A stretch of DNA of 64,000 nt from contig NZ_SLUQ01000008.1 of the NCBI RefSeq assembly GCF_004345245.1, positions 248,001-312,000 on the forward strand. Reading direction: 5' to 3'. Positions 1 to 12,171 of the stretch are shown piece by piece. The notes under the pieces are model-generated. The model made no database searches and had not been told where the DNA came from. It saw only the letters and a program-made list of their open reading frames with translations. Within the stretch, counting starts at the first letter, position 1. The number at the start of each line of letters is the position of its first letter. Source of the DNA: Rhizobium sp. BK251 (GTDB lineage: Bacteria > Pseudomonadota > Alphaproteobacteria > Rhizobiales > Rhizobiaceae). A program made the translations under genes and the position numbers.

Positions 1-1472
1 AGCAGCGCCCTCACGTCGCGACGTCGGCTCTCGATGATCACTGCGTCGTTCGTCGGTCCCTCGATCCCGTTGTTCCAGGAGAAGTTCTCATTGTGACCGT
101 CGCGATTTCCCTCGCCGTTCGCCTCGTTGTGTTTGCCGGCGTAGGATACGAGGTCCATCAGCGTGAAGCCGTCATGGGCGGCGAGGAAATTGACGCTGCG
201 CGTCCCTTGGGCTCCGTTTCTCGAAAAAATCTCCGAGGAGCCGGCCAGCACTGTCGCGAGCGCCCCTGTCTTGCCGCCGTCGCCGCGCCAGTAAAGTCGC
301 GTATCGTCGCGCGCGCGATCGTTCCACTCCAGAAAGGGCGGCGGGAAATTACCGAGCTGATAGCCGCCCGGGCCGATGTCCCAGGGCTCGGCGATCATGC
401 TGCGGCCGGCAAGCACGTCATCGGCGAGCATGGCCTGCAGCGTCGCGTTTTCAGTCGTGAAGCCATTTGCCGTGCGGCCAATCACCGTCGCCAGGTCGAA
501 ACGGAAGCCGTCGACGCCCGCGTGCAGCACGAAATGACGCAGGCTGTCGAGGATCAGGTGGCGGATATACGGGTGATCGCAATCGACCGTGTTGCCTGTG
601 CCGGTGTCGTTGACCAGCACGCCCGGGCGGCCGGCCTCGTGGCGGTAGAAGGACAGATTGTCGAGGCCGCGGAAGGAGAGGGTGGCGCCGAAACGGTCGC
701 TCTCGCCCGTATGGTTGAACACGAGGTCGAGTATGACGGAAATGCCGGCTGCATGCAGCGCCGAGACGGTGTCGCGCAGTTCGGCCATGCCGCCCGGCGC
801 GAGCCGAGGATCAAGCGCCATGAAGGCGATCGGATTGTACCCCCAGCCATTTGAAAGTCCGAGCGGGGGAAGATGCCGTTCGTCTATCCAGGCGGTGATC
901 GGCATCAGCTCGACGGCATCGACGCCGATCTGCTTCAGGTGTGCGATGACGGAGGGGTGGGCAAGCGCTGCGACAGTGCCGCGCAGTCCGGTCGGGATGT
1001 CCGGATGAAGAATTGTAAATGGCTTGACGGCGATCTCGTAGACAAGCCCGCCCGGTCTGAAGGGCTTGCCTGCGGATCGAGTTGCCACGTCTCGCCGGAC
1101 AATGGCCTTCGGCACGAGGTCCGCCGTTTCCTCGCCGTGGACGCCGAGGCGCGGGTCGTAGCGAAACGGCCGATCGAGTTCGGTCGCGTAAGGATCGACC
1201 AGCAGCTTGGCCGGATCGAACCACAATCCCTCGTCGGGAGCGTGGACGCCGTCGGCGCGATAGCCGTAGCGGGTGCCTTCCTGCAGCCCGTCGACGAAGA
1301 GGCGGTGGACGTTGCCGTCTCCCCGGATCATGGGAAGGCGGCAAAGCTCCTTTTCGCCATTTTCGTCATAGAGGCACAGCTCGATCCGAGAGGCATGGAC
1401 GGACCACACGGCAAAGTCGACGCCGGTTTCGGAGACGACGACACCGCCCTGACGCAACAGGAGATCCTCCAT
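1..1472 (-). CDS. glgX: Glycogen debranching enzyme GlgX (3' end beyond window)
   Basis: Isoamylase-type GH13 enzyme that removes alpha-1,6 branches from phosphorylase-limited glycogen. The reading frame has no stop and runs off position 1, so about 490 codons of an expected 650 or so are present. It starts MEDLLLRQGGVVVSETGVDF, followed by an N-terminal CBM48-like region (DFAVWSVHASRIELCLYD), then GH13 landmarks: WGYNPIAFMALDPR, a VFNHTGE motif, DGFRFDLATV with the catalytic Asp, and MIAEPWDIGPGGYQ with the catalytic Glu. Both catalytic residues are therefore in the visible part. The ATG at 1472 is preceded by GGAG and lies 13 bp after the pgm stop, so it is the last visible gene of the glg operon. 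Confidence is high; only the C-terminus is unseen. Confidence 0.93.
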   Translation of the reverse strand, partial: MEDLLLRQGGVVVSETGVDFAVWSVHASRIELCLYDENGEKELCRLPMIRGDGNVHRLFVDGLQEGTRYGYRADGVHAPDEGLWFDPAKLLVDPYATELDRPFRYDPRLGVHGEETADLVPKAIVRRDVATRSAGKPFRPGGLVYEIAVKPFTILHPDIPTGLRGTVAALAHPSVIAHLKQIGVDAVELMPITAWIDERHLPPLGLSNGWGYNPIAFMALDPRLAPGGMAELRDTVSALHAAGISVILDLVFNHTGESDRFGATLSFRGLDNLSFYRHEAGRPGVLVNDTGTGNTVDCDHPYIRHLILDSLRHFVLHAGVDGFRFDLATVIGRTANGFTTENATLQAMLADDVLAGRSMIAEPWDIGPGGYQLGNFPPPFLEWNDRARDDTRLYWRGDGGKTGALATVLAGSSEIFSRNGAQGTRSVNFLAAHDGFTLMDLVSYAGKHNEANGEGNRDGHNENFSWNNGIEGPTNDAVIIESRRRDVRAL

Positions 1473-1485
1473 GCGATCTCCAGGG

Positions 1486-3129
1486 TCAGGTGATGACGGT
1501 CGGAGCGTCGCGTCCCGTTCGCGCACGGATGTCGGCAATCTTCTCCGCCGCGGCGATCAGGTCGGCAAGTGCCTCCTGCGTGTCGAGATTGTGCCGCGTC
1601 GAGTCGGGCTCGTAGCGCTCGATATAGACACGCAGTGTCGCCCCGGACGTGCCTGTGCCGGAGAGGCGGAAGACCACGCGGGAACCGCCCTCGAAGAGGA
1701 CACGGATGCCCTGGTTCTTGCTCACCGACTTGTCGACCGGGTCGTGATAGGCGAAATCGTCGGCGGCCGAGACGGTCAGGTCGCCGAATGTCTCGCCCGG
1801 AAGGGTGGGAAGCTTTTCGCGGAGCGCGCTGATGAGGCCGTTGGCGGCATCCGAGTCGACGCCCTCATAGTCGTGGCGTGAATAGTAGTTCCGGCCATAG
1901 GTCTGCCAGTGCTGGGTCACGACGTCCTGCACGCTTTCGCCGCGCACGGCGAGAATGTTCAGCCACAGGAGCACGGCCCAGAGGCCATCCTTCTCGCGCA
2001 CGTGGTTGGAGCCGGTGCCGGCACTTTCCTCGCCGCAGATCGTCGCAAGACCGGCATCGAGAAGGTTGCCGAAGAACTTCCAGCCGGTCGGCGTCTCATA
2101 CATGCCGATGCCGCGCTTTTCAGCGACGCGGTCGGCGGCGCCGCTCGTCGGCATGGAGCGGGCGATACCCACGAGGCCACCGGAATAGCCGGGAGCGAGG
2201 TTCGCGTTGGCGGCGAGGATCGCAAGGCTGTCGGACGGGGTGACGAAGATGCCGCGGCCGATGATGAGGTTGCGGTCGCCATCGCCATCGGAAGCTGCGC
2301 CGAAGTCTGGCGCGTCATCACCCATCATCTCGTCATAGAGCTCCTTGCAATAGACGAGGTTGGGGTCCGGATGGTGGCCGCCGAAATCCGGCAGCGGCAT
2401 GAAATTGCGGACGGAGCCGGAGGGGGCGCCGAGACGGTTCTCGAAGATCTCCTTGGCGTAAGGGCCCGTGACGGCGCTCATCGCGTCGAAAGCGATCCGG
2501 AAGCCCAGGCTGATCAGATTGCGGATTGCGCCGAAATCGAAAAGCTCCTCCATCATCGCGGCATAGTCCTCGACCGAGTCGATGACCGAGAGGATCATGC
2601 CGCCGGGAAGCTCTTCCTTGCCGATGCGATCAAGATTGACGTCCGGGAACTCGGCGATCTTGTAGCTGTCAATGACCTTGGATCTGGCGAAGATCGCATC
2701 CGTGATCTTCTCAGGCGCTGGTCCGCCATTGTTGACGTTGTACTTGATGCCGAAATCTTCGGTCAGACCGCCCGGATTATGGCTGGCGGAGAGGATGATG
2801 CCGCCGAAGGCCTTGTATTTCCGGATGATGTGGGAGGCGGCCGGGGTCGAGAGAATTCCGCCCTTGCCGACCATCACCTTGCCGAAGCCGTTCGCAGCCG
2901 CCATCTTGATGGCCTTCTGGATGACTTCGCGGTTGTAGTAGCGCCCGTCGCCGCCGATCACCAGGCACTTGCCGTGATAGCCTTCCAGCGAATCGAAGAT
3001 CGACTGGATGAAGTTCTCGGCGTAGTTCGGCTGCTGGAAAACGGGAACCTTCTTTCTCAGCCCCGAAGTGCCGGGCTTCTGATCCGGATAGGGTTTGGTT
3101 GCAACCGTCTTAATCGTTAGGTCAATCAT
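1486..3129 (-). CDS. pgm: Phosphoglucomutase (alpha-D-glucose-specific)
   Basis: Interconverts glucose-6-phosphate and glucose-1-phosphate, supplying GlgC for glycogen and, in rhizobia, nucleotide sugars for surface polysaccharides (the gene is also called exoC in Sinorhizobium). The 547-residue protein has the full set of hexose-phosphate mutase signatures: the phosphoserine loop SASHNPGG near residue 130, the metal-binding DGDGDR loop near residue 290, the sugar-binding GEESAGTG near residue 375, and a C-terminal phosphate-binding RLSGTGTSGATLR. Length is normal for the family. It begins 4 bp after the glgA stop and is followed 13 bp later by glgX, so it is translated from the glycogen operon, although internal promoters are known in related species. 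Loss would be expected to affect exopolysaccharide as well as glycogen. Confidence 0.96.
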   Translation of the reverse strand: MIDLTIKTVATKPYPDQKPGTSGLRKKVPVFQQPNYAENFIQSIFDSLEGYHGKCLVIGGDGRYYNREVIQKAIKMAAANGFGKVMVGKGGILSTPAASHIIRKYKAFGGIILSASHNPGGLTEDFGIKYNVNNGGPAPEKITDAIFARSKVIDSYKIAEFPDVNLDRIGKEELPGGMILSVIDSVEDYAAMMEELFDFGAIRNLISLGFRIAFDAMSAVTGPYAKEIFENRLGAPSGSVRNFMPLPDFGGHHPDPNLVYCKELYDEMMGDDAPDFGAASDGDGDRNLIIGRGIFVTPSDSLAILAANANLAPGYSGGLVGIARSMPTSGAADRVAEKRGIGMYETPTGWKFFGNLLDAGLATICGEESAGTGSNHVREKDGLWAVLLWLNILAVRGESVQDVVTQHWQTYGRNYYSRHDYEGVDSDAANGLISALREKLPTLPGETFGDLTVSAADDFAYHDPVDKSVSKNQGIRVLFEGGSRVVFRLSGTGTSGATLRVYIERYEPDSTRHNLDTQEALADLIAAAEKIADIRARTGRDAPTVIT

Positions 3130-3133
3130 TAGA

Positions 3134-4576
3134 TCACATGCCTTTCGAAACGAGGCTTGAATAGAGTGCGGCGTAGCGTTCAGCGCTCTTTTCCCAGGAT
3201 ACGTCGGATTTCATGCCCTGCTTTTGCAATTGGGTCCAGAGCTTTTGATCCTCATAAAACCTCATGGCGCGACGTACGGCCTGGAGAAGACCCTCCGCGC
3301 TGACGGGCCCGAATTGTACACCTGTCGCCACCTGCGCCGCCAGTGCCGCGTGGTTGGCGTCGATGACGGTATCGTTCAGCCCGCCGGTGCGGGCCACGAT
3401 CGGGACGCATCCGTATCTGAGACCATAGAGCTGCGTCAAGCCGCAGGGCTCGAAGCGCGACGGGATGAGGATGGCGTCGCTGCCCGCCTGCATGAGGTGC
3501 GACATGGGCTCGTTGTAGCCGATCGAAACGCCGATGCGACCATGGTGGCGCGAGGCGGCGGCCAGGAGTGCGCCTTCCAGGGCGGCATCCCCCGATCCGA
3601 GTATGGCGAGCTTTCCGCCCATCGCGACGATCTCGTCCACCGTCGCGGCAAGCAAGTCCATGCCCTTCTGCCATGTCAGCCGGCTTATGACGCAGAAGAT
3701 CGGGGAGCCATCCTCGTGCATGCCGAAATGCTGTTCCAGCGCCCTCCGATTCTCCGACCGGTTGCGCAGGGTCGTAGGCGCGTAGTTGCGGGCGATGAAA
3801 GGATCGGTACGCGGGTTCCAGACATCGGCATCAATGCCGTTGACGATGCCGTGGAGGTTGCCGACGCGGCTCCCGATCACGCCTTCGAGGCCCATGCCGA
3901 ATTCCGGCGTCAGGATTTCCTCGGCGTAGGAAGGGCTCACGGTAGAGATCGCCGTTGCAGTCTGCAAGCCGCCCTTCAGGAAGCCGATGTCCCCGTAATA
4001 TTCGATGCCTTCCATGGACAAGGCGTGTGGCGGCAATCGCAGACCGGCAAAAATGTCGGCGCCGAACTGACCCTGGAAGGCGATGTTGTGGATCGTCAGA
4101 AGGCTGGGCAGTTCCGGTGTCGGGTAGTACCGCATGTAGACGGAAACCATGGCCGTCTGCCAATCGTGCAAATGCACCATGTCCGGCCGCCAGCCGGGCA
4201 GGAGGCCCGCTGCAATCTCCGAACCGGCAAGGGAAAGGGCTGCAAAGCGCTGCCAGTTGTCCGGATAGTCCTTGCCGAGCACATCGACATAGGGGCCGCC
4301 GGTGCGATTGTAGTAGGCGGGCGCATCGAGGACGAGGATTTCGAGCCCTTCATGCGTCGCTTCCAGAACGGTCGCGGGCTCCCCGAGCAGGTCGTCGAAG
4401 ACGAGGCGCACGACCGGGTTGCGCAATGCCTTCATGACGGCCGGATAGCCGGGCATGAGCGTCTTGGTTTCAATTCCGAAAGGCTTGAGAGCGAGAGGCA
4501 GGGCGCCTGCCACATCGGCAAGGCCCCCCGTCTTGATCAAAGGGAAGACTTCGGACGAAACCGAAAGAACTTTCAT
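3134..4576 (-). CDS. glgA: Glycogen synthase (ADP-glucose type)
   Basis: GT5 glucosyltransferase that adds glucose from ADP-glucose to the growing alpha-1,4-glucan. The 480-residue protein starts MKVLSVSSEVFPLIKTGGLA, which contains the KTGGL ADP-glucose-binding motif at residues 15-19. The starch-synthase catalytic domain covers the N-terminal half (HDWQTAMV, HNIAFQG). A GT-B C-terminal domain follows, with SRFEPCGLTQLYGLRYG and the nearby RTGGLNDTV loop that binds the nucleotide-sugar phosphate. The start lies 3 bp after the glgC stop and the stop lies 4 bp before pgm, which indicates translational coupling. Nothing looks damaged. Confidence 0.96.
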   Translation of the reverse strand: MKVLSVSSEVFPLIKTGGLADVAGALPLALKPFGIETKTLMPGYPAVMKALRNPVVRLVFDDLLGEPATVLEATHEGLEILVLDAPAYYNRTGGPYVDVLGKDYPDNWQRFAALSLAGSEIAAGLLPGWRPDMVHLHDWQTAMVSVYMRYYPTPELPSLLTIHNIAFQGQFGADIFAGLRLPPHALSMEGIEYYGDIGFLKGGLQTATAISTVSPSYAEEILTPEFGMGLEGVIGSRVGNLHGIVNGIDADVWNPRTDPFIARNYAPTTLRNRSENRRALEQHFGMHEDGSPIFCVISRLTWQKGMDLLAATVDEIVAMGGKLAILGSGDAALEGALLAAASRHHGRIGVSIGYNEPMSHLMQAGSDAILIPSRFEPCGLTQLYGLRYGCVPIVARTGGLNDTVIDANHAALAAQVATGVQFGPVSAEGLLQAVRRAMRFYEDQKLWTQLQKQGMKSDVSWEKSAERYAALYSSLVSKGM

Positions 4577-4579
4577 GCT

Positions 4580-5842
4580 TCAAATATCCAGCTTGTCGAT
4601 CATAGTTTGTGTTATCAGGCAAATACCATTCTCTGTACGACGGAAGCGCTTGGCGTCGAGTTCCGGGTCTTCGCCGACGACAAGGCCCTCGGGAATCGTG
4701 ACGCCGTGGTCGATCACGACATTCTTCAACTGGGCGCGGCGGCCGATCTTCACGCTTGGCAGGACGACAGCGCCGTCGAGGCGTGAGTAGGAGTTGGCGC
4801 GCACGCCGGTAAACAGCAGGCTCTTGTTGAGGCTCGCACCCGAAATGATGCAGTCGCCGGAGACGACGGAGGAGGTTGCCGAACCGCGGCGATCCTCGTC
4901 GTCGTGGACGAATTTTGCGGGTGGAGAGAGCTCTGCATAGGTCCAGATGGGCCAGGACTTGTCGTAGATGTCGAGCTCCGGAACGATTGCCGTAAGGTCC
5001 ACATTGGCCTGCCAATATGCGTCGATCGTTCCGACGTCGCGCCAATAGGGCTCATGCTCGAAATCCGAGCGCACGCAGGATTGCGCGAAGCGATGGGCGA
5101 CAGCCTTACCGTTCTTGACGATGTAGGGGATGATGTCCTTTCCGAAGTCTCGGCTCGAGGAAGGGTCGGCGGCGTCGCGCCGCAGGCACTCGAGGAGGAA
5201 TTTCGTATGGAAGACATAGATGCCCATCGAGGCGAGGGCGAAGGCTTCGTTGCCGGGGATGCCGGGCGGGTCGGCAGGCTTCTCGATGAAGGCGATTATC
5301 TCGTCCTTCTCGTTGACATGCATGACGCCGAAGCCGACCGCTTCCATGCGCGGCACTTCCAGGCAGCCGATGGTCACGTCGGCGCCGGAATCGACGTGCT
5401 GCTGCAGCATCCACTCGTAATCCATCTTGTAGACGTGGTCGCCGGCGAGGATGACCATGTATTCCGGACCATAGGGCTCGATGATGTCGATGTTCTGGTA
5501 GACGGCGTCCGCCGTGCCCTCGTACCATTGCGTCTCGGAAACGCGCTGGGAGGCCGGCAGGATGTCGAAGCTCTCGTTGCGCTCCGGCCGGAAGAAGTTC
5601 CAGCCGCGCTGCAGATGGCGGATCAGCGAGTGGGCCTTGTACTGGGTCGCCACGCCGATGCGACGAATGCCGGAGTTCAGCGCATTGGAAAGCGCGAAAT
5701 CGATAATTCTCGCCTTGCCGCCGAAATAGACGGCGGGTTTGGCGCGCCGGTCCGTCAGTTCCTTCAGACGGCTTCCCCGGCCGCCGGCGAGAACATAAGC
5801 CATTGCGTCACGCGCTAACGGCTGAACACGCTTTTCTACCAT
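4580..5842 (-). CDS. glgC: Glucose-1-phosphate adenylyltransferase (ADP-glucose pyrophosphorylase)
   Basis: Makes ADP-glucose from glucose-1-phosphate and ATP, the committed and usually allosterically controlled step of glycogen synthesis. The 420-residue protein has the nucleotidyltransferase signature YVLAGGRGSRLKELTDRRAK at about residues 16-35, the YFGGKARIIDFALSN substrate loop, WYEGTADAVYQN and AGDHVYKMDYEWM. A C-terminal left-handed beta-helix with hexapeptide-like repeats (SVVSGDCIISGASLNKSLL and after) occupies roughly residues 300-400. The gap to glgB upstream is about 20 bp and the gap to glgA is 3 bp, so it is inside the operon. Confidence 0.96.
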   Translation of the reverse strand: MVEKRVQPLARDAMAYVLAGGRGSRLKELTDRRAKPAVYFGGKARIIDFALSNALNSGIRRIGVATQYKAHSLIRHLQRGWNFFRPERNESFDILPASQRVSETQWYEGTADAVYQNIDIIEPYGPEYMVILAGDHVYKMDYEWMLQQHVDSGADVTIGCLEVPRMEAVGFGVMHVNEKDEIIAFIEKPADPPGIPGNEAFALASMGIYVFHTKFLLECLRRDAADPSSSRDFGKDIIPYIVKNGKAVAHRFAQSCVRSDFEHEPYWRDVGTIDAYWQANVDLTAIVPELDIYDKSWPIWTYAELSPPAKFVHDDEDRRGSATSSVVSGDCIISGASLNKSLLFTGVRANSYSRLDGAVVLPSVKIGRRAQLKNVVIDHGVTIPEGLVVGEDPELDAKRFRRTENGICLITQTMIDKLDI

Positions 5843-5862
5843 TTTCTCCTCCCCACTAACTA

Positions 5863-8066
5863 TCAGAACTCCGGTTCCAGCATGATGGTTGCCAAGGGCG
5901 GCAGCGTTATGGATGCTGCGATTTTTCCGCCCATGCTGACCGCCTGCACGCGGCCGCCATTTCCCTTGCCGCTGCCGCCATAGATGTCGGCGTCGGTGTT
6001 GAGTATCTCGCGCCAGCGACCCTCCGAAGGCAGGGGAACCAGATAGTTCTCCCGATAGACCGGCGTGAAGTTCGAGATCACCGCAACCGGCTTCTGGCCG
6101 GGCGCCTTGCGCAGCCAGGCGAAGACCGAATTCTCATGGTCGTCGACGATCAGCCATTCGAAACCGTCGCCCTCGCAATCGCGGGCGTGAAGCGCCGGCT
6201 TGCTGCGGTAGGTGAAGTTGAGATCGCGCACGAGGCGCTGCATGCCTTCGTGCATGCGGTATTGCAGCAGGTTCCAATCCAGCGAGCCGGCCTCGGTCCA
6301 CTCGCTCCACTGGGCGAATTCCTGACCCATGAAGAGCAGTTTCTTGCCGGGATAACCCCACATGAAGGCATAATAGGCCCGCAGGTTGGCGAATTTCTGC
6401 CAGTCGTCGCCGGCCATCTTTGCGATCAGCGATCCCTTGCCGTGCACCACTTCGTCATGGGACAGCGGCAGGACGAAATTCTCCGAAAAGGCGTAGATGA
6501 GGCCGAAGGTGAGTTCGTTGTGGTGATGCGTGCGATGCACCGGGTCGCGCTTCAGATAGCTCAGCGTGTCATGCATGAAGCCCATGTTCCACTTGAACCC
6601 GAAGCCGAGGCCGCCTTCGTGCACCGGCTGGGAAACCTTGGGCCAGGATGTCGATTCCTCGGCGATCGTCATGACGCCGGGATGCGTGCCGTAGACCCGC
6701 ATGTTCATGGTCTGGAGGAAACGGACCGCCTCCAGGTTTTCGTTGCCGCCATATTCGTTGGCGATCCACTCGCCGTGCTTGCGCGAGTAGTCGAGATAGA
6801 GCATCGACGCCACGGCATCGACGCGCAGCCCGTCGAGATGAAATTTTTCCGCCCAGTAGAGCGCGTTGTTGACCAGGTAGGATGCGACCTCTGTGCGGCC
6901 GAAATTGTAGATCGCCGTGCTCCAGTCCGGGTGGAAGCCCTTGCGGGGGTCGGCGTGCTCGTAAAGCGCCGTGCCGTCGAACCAGCCGAGCCCGTGTTCG
7001 TCCGTCGGGAAATGCGCCGGGACCCAGTCGAGGATAACGCCTATGCCGACCTTGTGGCAGCCGTTGACGAAGCGGGCGAAGCCCTCCGGCTCCCCGAAGC
7101 GCGCCGTCGGAGCGTAGAGCCCGGTCGTCTGGTATCCCCATGAGGGATCGTAGGGGTGCTCGGTGATCGGCAGGAATTCGATATGGGTGAAGCCCATGTC
7201 GACGCAGTAGGGGATGAGCCTTGAAGCAAGTTCGTCCCAGGACAGCATCGTGCCATCGTGGTGGCGCTGCCAGGAGGCTGCATGCACCTCATAGATCGAG
7301 ATCGGCTGGCGGCGCTTGTCCGTCTCCGACCAGAACTGCCGGTGGGCCTCGTCATCCCACTTCTGCACGAGCTCGGGCGCCGTCATCGAGGCGGTCTTCG
7401 GGCGCAGCTCGCTCCGCCGCGCAAAGGGATCGGCCTTGAGCGGGAGCAGCACGCCGTCGTGGCCGCGGATCTCGAACTTGTAGGTAACGCCGGGCGGCAC
7501 ATCCGGGGCGAAGATTTCCCAGATACCCGAATCCGAACGGAAGCGCATGGCGTGGCGGCGTCCGTCCCAGTTGTTGAAGTCGCCGACGACCGACACGCGC
7601 TGTGCGTTGGGCGCCCAGACGGCGAAATGGAAGCCCTGTGCGCCCTCATGCTTGAGCGGGTGGGCGCCCAGCTTGTCGAACAGTCTCAGATGCGAGCCCT
7701 GGCGGGCATAGTAATCGTCCATCGGACCGAGCACCGGCCCGAAGCTGTAAGGATCGGTCACCGCCCATTCGACATCGCCGCGGCGCGCGCGATAGCGGAC
7801 CGGCTGCAGCTTGGCGAGCGTGACGGGGCCGGCAAAGAAACCTTCGGAATCAAGGCACTCCAACTCACCGACGACGGTTCCGTCGAGTGTCGTGGCCGTC
7901 ACCGCCTCGGCACCGGGAATGAAGCAGCGAGCGACAAAGCCGCCTCCCGCCTCTTGCACTCCTAGGACCGCAAAGGGATTCGCATGGGAGCCAGCCAGAA
8001 TCGCTGCAATTTCGTCTGCCGAAATCTCCCCTGAATCGCTCCCGTCGACAGCCTGTTTCGGCTTCC

Positions 8067-8070
<4 letters not shown>
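5863..8070 (-). CDS. glgB: 1,4-alpha-glucan branching enzyme
   Basis: GH13 enzyme that cuts alpha-1,4 chains and rejoins them as alpha-1,6 branches. The 735 residues fit the long bacterial form, with two N-terminal CBM48-type modules (the second contains FAVWAPNAQRVSVVGDFNNW) followed by the (beta/alpha)8 barrel. Catalytic motifs visible are DWVPAHFPTD, DGLRVDAVASMLYLDY with the nucleophile Asp, MTIAEESTSWP with the acid/base Glu, and LSHDEVVHGKGSL with the transition-state Asp. The start codon overlaps the glgP stop by 4 bp, so the two are coupled. The protein is intact and there is no sign of recent transfer. Confidence 0.96.
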
Positions 8071-10529
<2,459 letters not shown>

Positions 10530-10740
10530 AACAAGATCTCGCCAATTTTGCTTTTGTGTCAGTATGTTGCGACTGATTCAATCGATTTGGCACATTCAGG
10601 TGCAGTCAGTTTATGCACCGTTACCGAGCACTTGCAACAAAGGATTTGGCGAAACAAAAAAATAGCCTCGGTCGGAACCGGCCGGCGGAAAAAGACTTGA
10701 TTTCAATTGCTTTTCCGGCTCTGCTGGCCGGATCAGACAC

Positions 10741-10784
10741 AAAACGAAAACCGCCCCGGAATGTTCCGGGGCGGTTTTCGTTTT
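10741..10784. terminator. Bidirectional intrinsic terminator
   Basis: A perfect inverted repeat with a 3-base centre: arms about 20 bp long, with a GC-rich core (CCGCCCCGGAA) flanked by AAAACGAAAA on one side and TTTTCGTTTT on the other. A T-run therefore follows the hairpin in either direction. On the minus strand it lies just after the TadG-like gene (stop at 10818) and insulates it from glgP. Confidence 0.9.
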
Positions 10785-10817
10785 AGGGGTGCTCTTGGGT
10801 ACTGACGCCGGTGGGTG

Positions 10818-12056
10818 CTACTGCGTCAGGCGTGTAATAGACTTGTCCACCGTTTCCCCAATGTGCTTGAAGGCGTTGACGAGGTTGTCCATCGTGTTCG
10901 GCTCGTAGTAGTTATCCGGGCCGGAGGCGCAGTCCCTCAGCAACTGCTTGCCCTTGTCAGGGGCCATAAAGGCAACGGAGAATATCTTGATTCCGTCGCC
11001 TTTCGCGGTCTGGCAAAGGTTCTTGACCTTTGTGTCGATCGTCTGATTCCACTGATTGCTGTTTCCGGTCATCTGCCCATCCGTCATCAGCACGATGTAC
11101 CGCTCAGCGCTCTTGTTACCCTTCTTGCCGTGCTCGACGGTTTCAGTATCCTTGCCGTCGGTGGCCTTTTTCACGGCAGCATCCGCGATGGTCATGGCAC
11201 CCGATGCGTCGGTGCCGCCAGCCGGACTGGAGGGCATGCCCGTTACGTATTTGCGGGCAGTTGTCGTTCCCCAACTCATGGTTGGAGACGTCTGACCCTT
11301 GACCAGATGCGTGTAGGAAACTGCACCGGTGCGTACGAGGCCTGCCTCCGGGTCGGCCTTGTCGAGCATGTCAAACAGGGCGGCGGCGGCGGTCTTCAGT
11401 GCCGCGATCTTGGAGACGTAGGTGGTCTGCCACTGCTTGCAGTCGCCGTTCCGCTTCTTACTGATGCAGGTCTGCGACGCGACCGTCTCGGTGTCGTCCG
11501 CCATCGATCCCGACTCATCGAGCGCGAGCATCATCGACAGCGCGCTCCGCGTTTCCTCGCTGCCGGCGCCCTTGACGTTCTTCGTCGAACTCGAAGCGCC
11601 GATCGTCATCGAGTTATAGCCGAGAATCCGCATGAATGCGGTAAGCGGCATGTCGTAGGACGTGTTCACCTTCACATCGTAGGTCGTGCTGTTCGAACCG
11701 TTGGAGGTCGTGGTCACGACGACGCTGGTGGCATCCTTGATATGGCTTGCCGCCGTCGGGTTGCCGCTCAAATATTCCGCCATCTGCCCGGATACCAGAT
11801 CCTTGGCCAGAGATTTCGCGCTATCGGTGGCGGTGCCGTTGCCGAGGGCCGTCGCAGCGGCGAGCGCGGCGGCGTCGGAGGATTCCTGGAGCTGGCGCTG
11901 CGACAGCGCGACGTTGGAGATGTCGATGGCAACGCCCGCACCTCCCAGCAGGACGGGAAGCAGGATCGCCGTCATGATGCCGAAGTTGCCGCCGCGATCA
12001 TGCAGGAGGCGTCGAATGCTCGAAGATGTGGTCGACTGGGTGCTCATCATGTTCAC
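10818..12056 (-). CDS. TadG-like protein with von Willebrand factor A domain
   Basis: 412 residues. Residues about 20-65 form the Flp-pilus TadG-like N-terminal segment: DRGGNFGIMTAILLPVLLGG (one transmembrane stretch) followed by AIDISNVALSQRQLQESSDA. From about residue 165 a vWA domain carries the MIDAS motif LDESGSM and IVLMTDGQMTG, which would bind a divalent cation. Known relatives sit in tad/cpa pilus loci and take part in pilus or surface assembly. Here no tad genes are next to it, so it is a stand-alone member and its partner is unknown. Two start codons (MNMMS) are within 3 codons; I use the first. It ends 34 bp before a strong bidirectional terminator. Confidence 0.8.
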   Translation of the reverse strand: MNMMSTQSTTSSSIRRLLHDRGGNFGIMTAILLPVLLGGAGVAIDISNVALSQRQLQESSDAAALAAATALGNGTATDSAKSLAKDLVSGQMAEYLSGNPTAASHIKDATSVVVTTTSNGSNSTTYDVKVNTSYDMPLTAFMRILGYNSMTIGASSSTKNVKGAGSEETRSALSMMLALDESGSMADDTETVASQTCISKKRNGDCKQWQTTYVSKIAALKTAAAALFDMLDKADPEAGLVRTGAVSYTHLVKGQTSPTMSWGTTTARKYVTGMPSSPAGGTDASGAMTIADAAVKKATDGKDTETVEHGKKGNKSAERYIVLMTDGQMTGNSNQWNQTIDTKVKNLCQTAKGDGIKIFSVAFMAPDKGKQLLRDCASGPDNYYEPNTMDNLVNAFKHIGETVDKSITRLTQ

Positions 12057-12171
12057 CGAATAGAGACGATATGCGGTTGCAATGATGCGCAGATTGCATG
12101 AGGGCCGTTATCTTTGGCTTTAAGACATGCCTAAAATTCTATGCAACGGCCGGTTTTTTCCTGTTTTGAGA

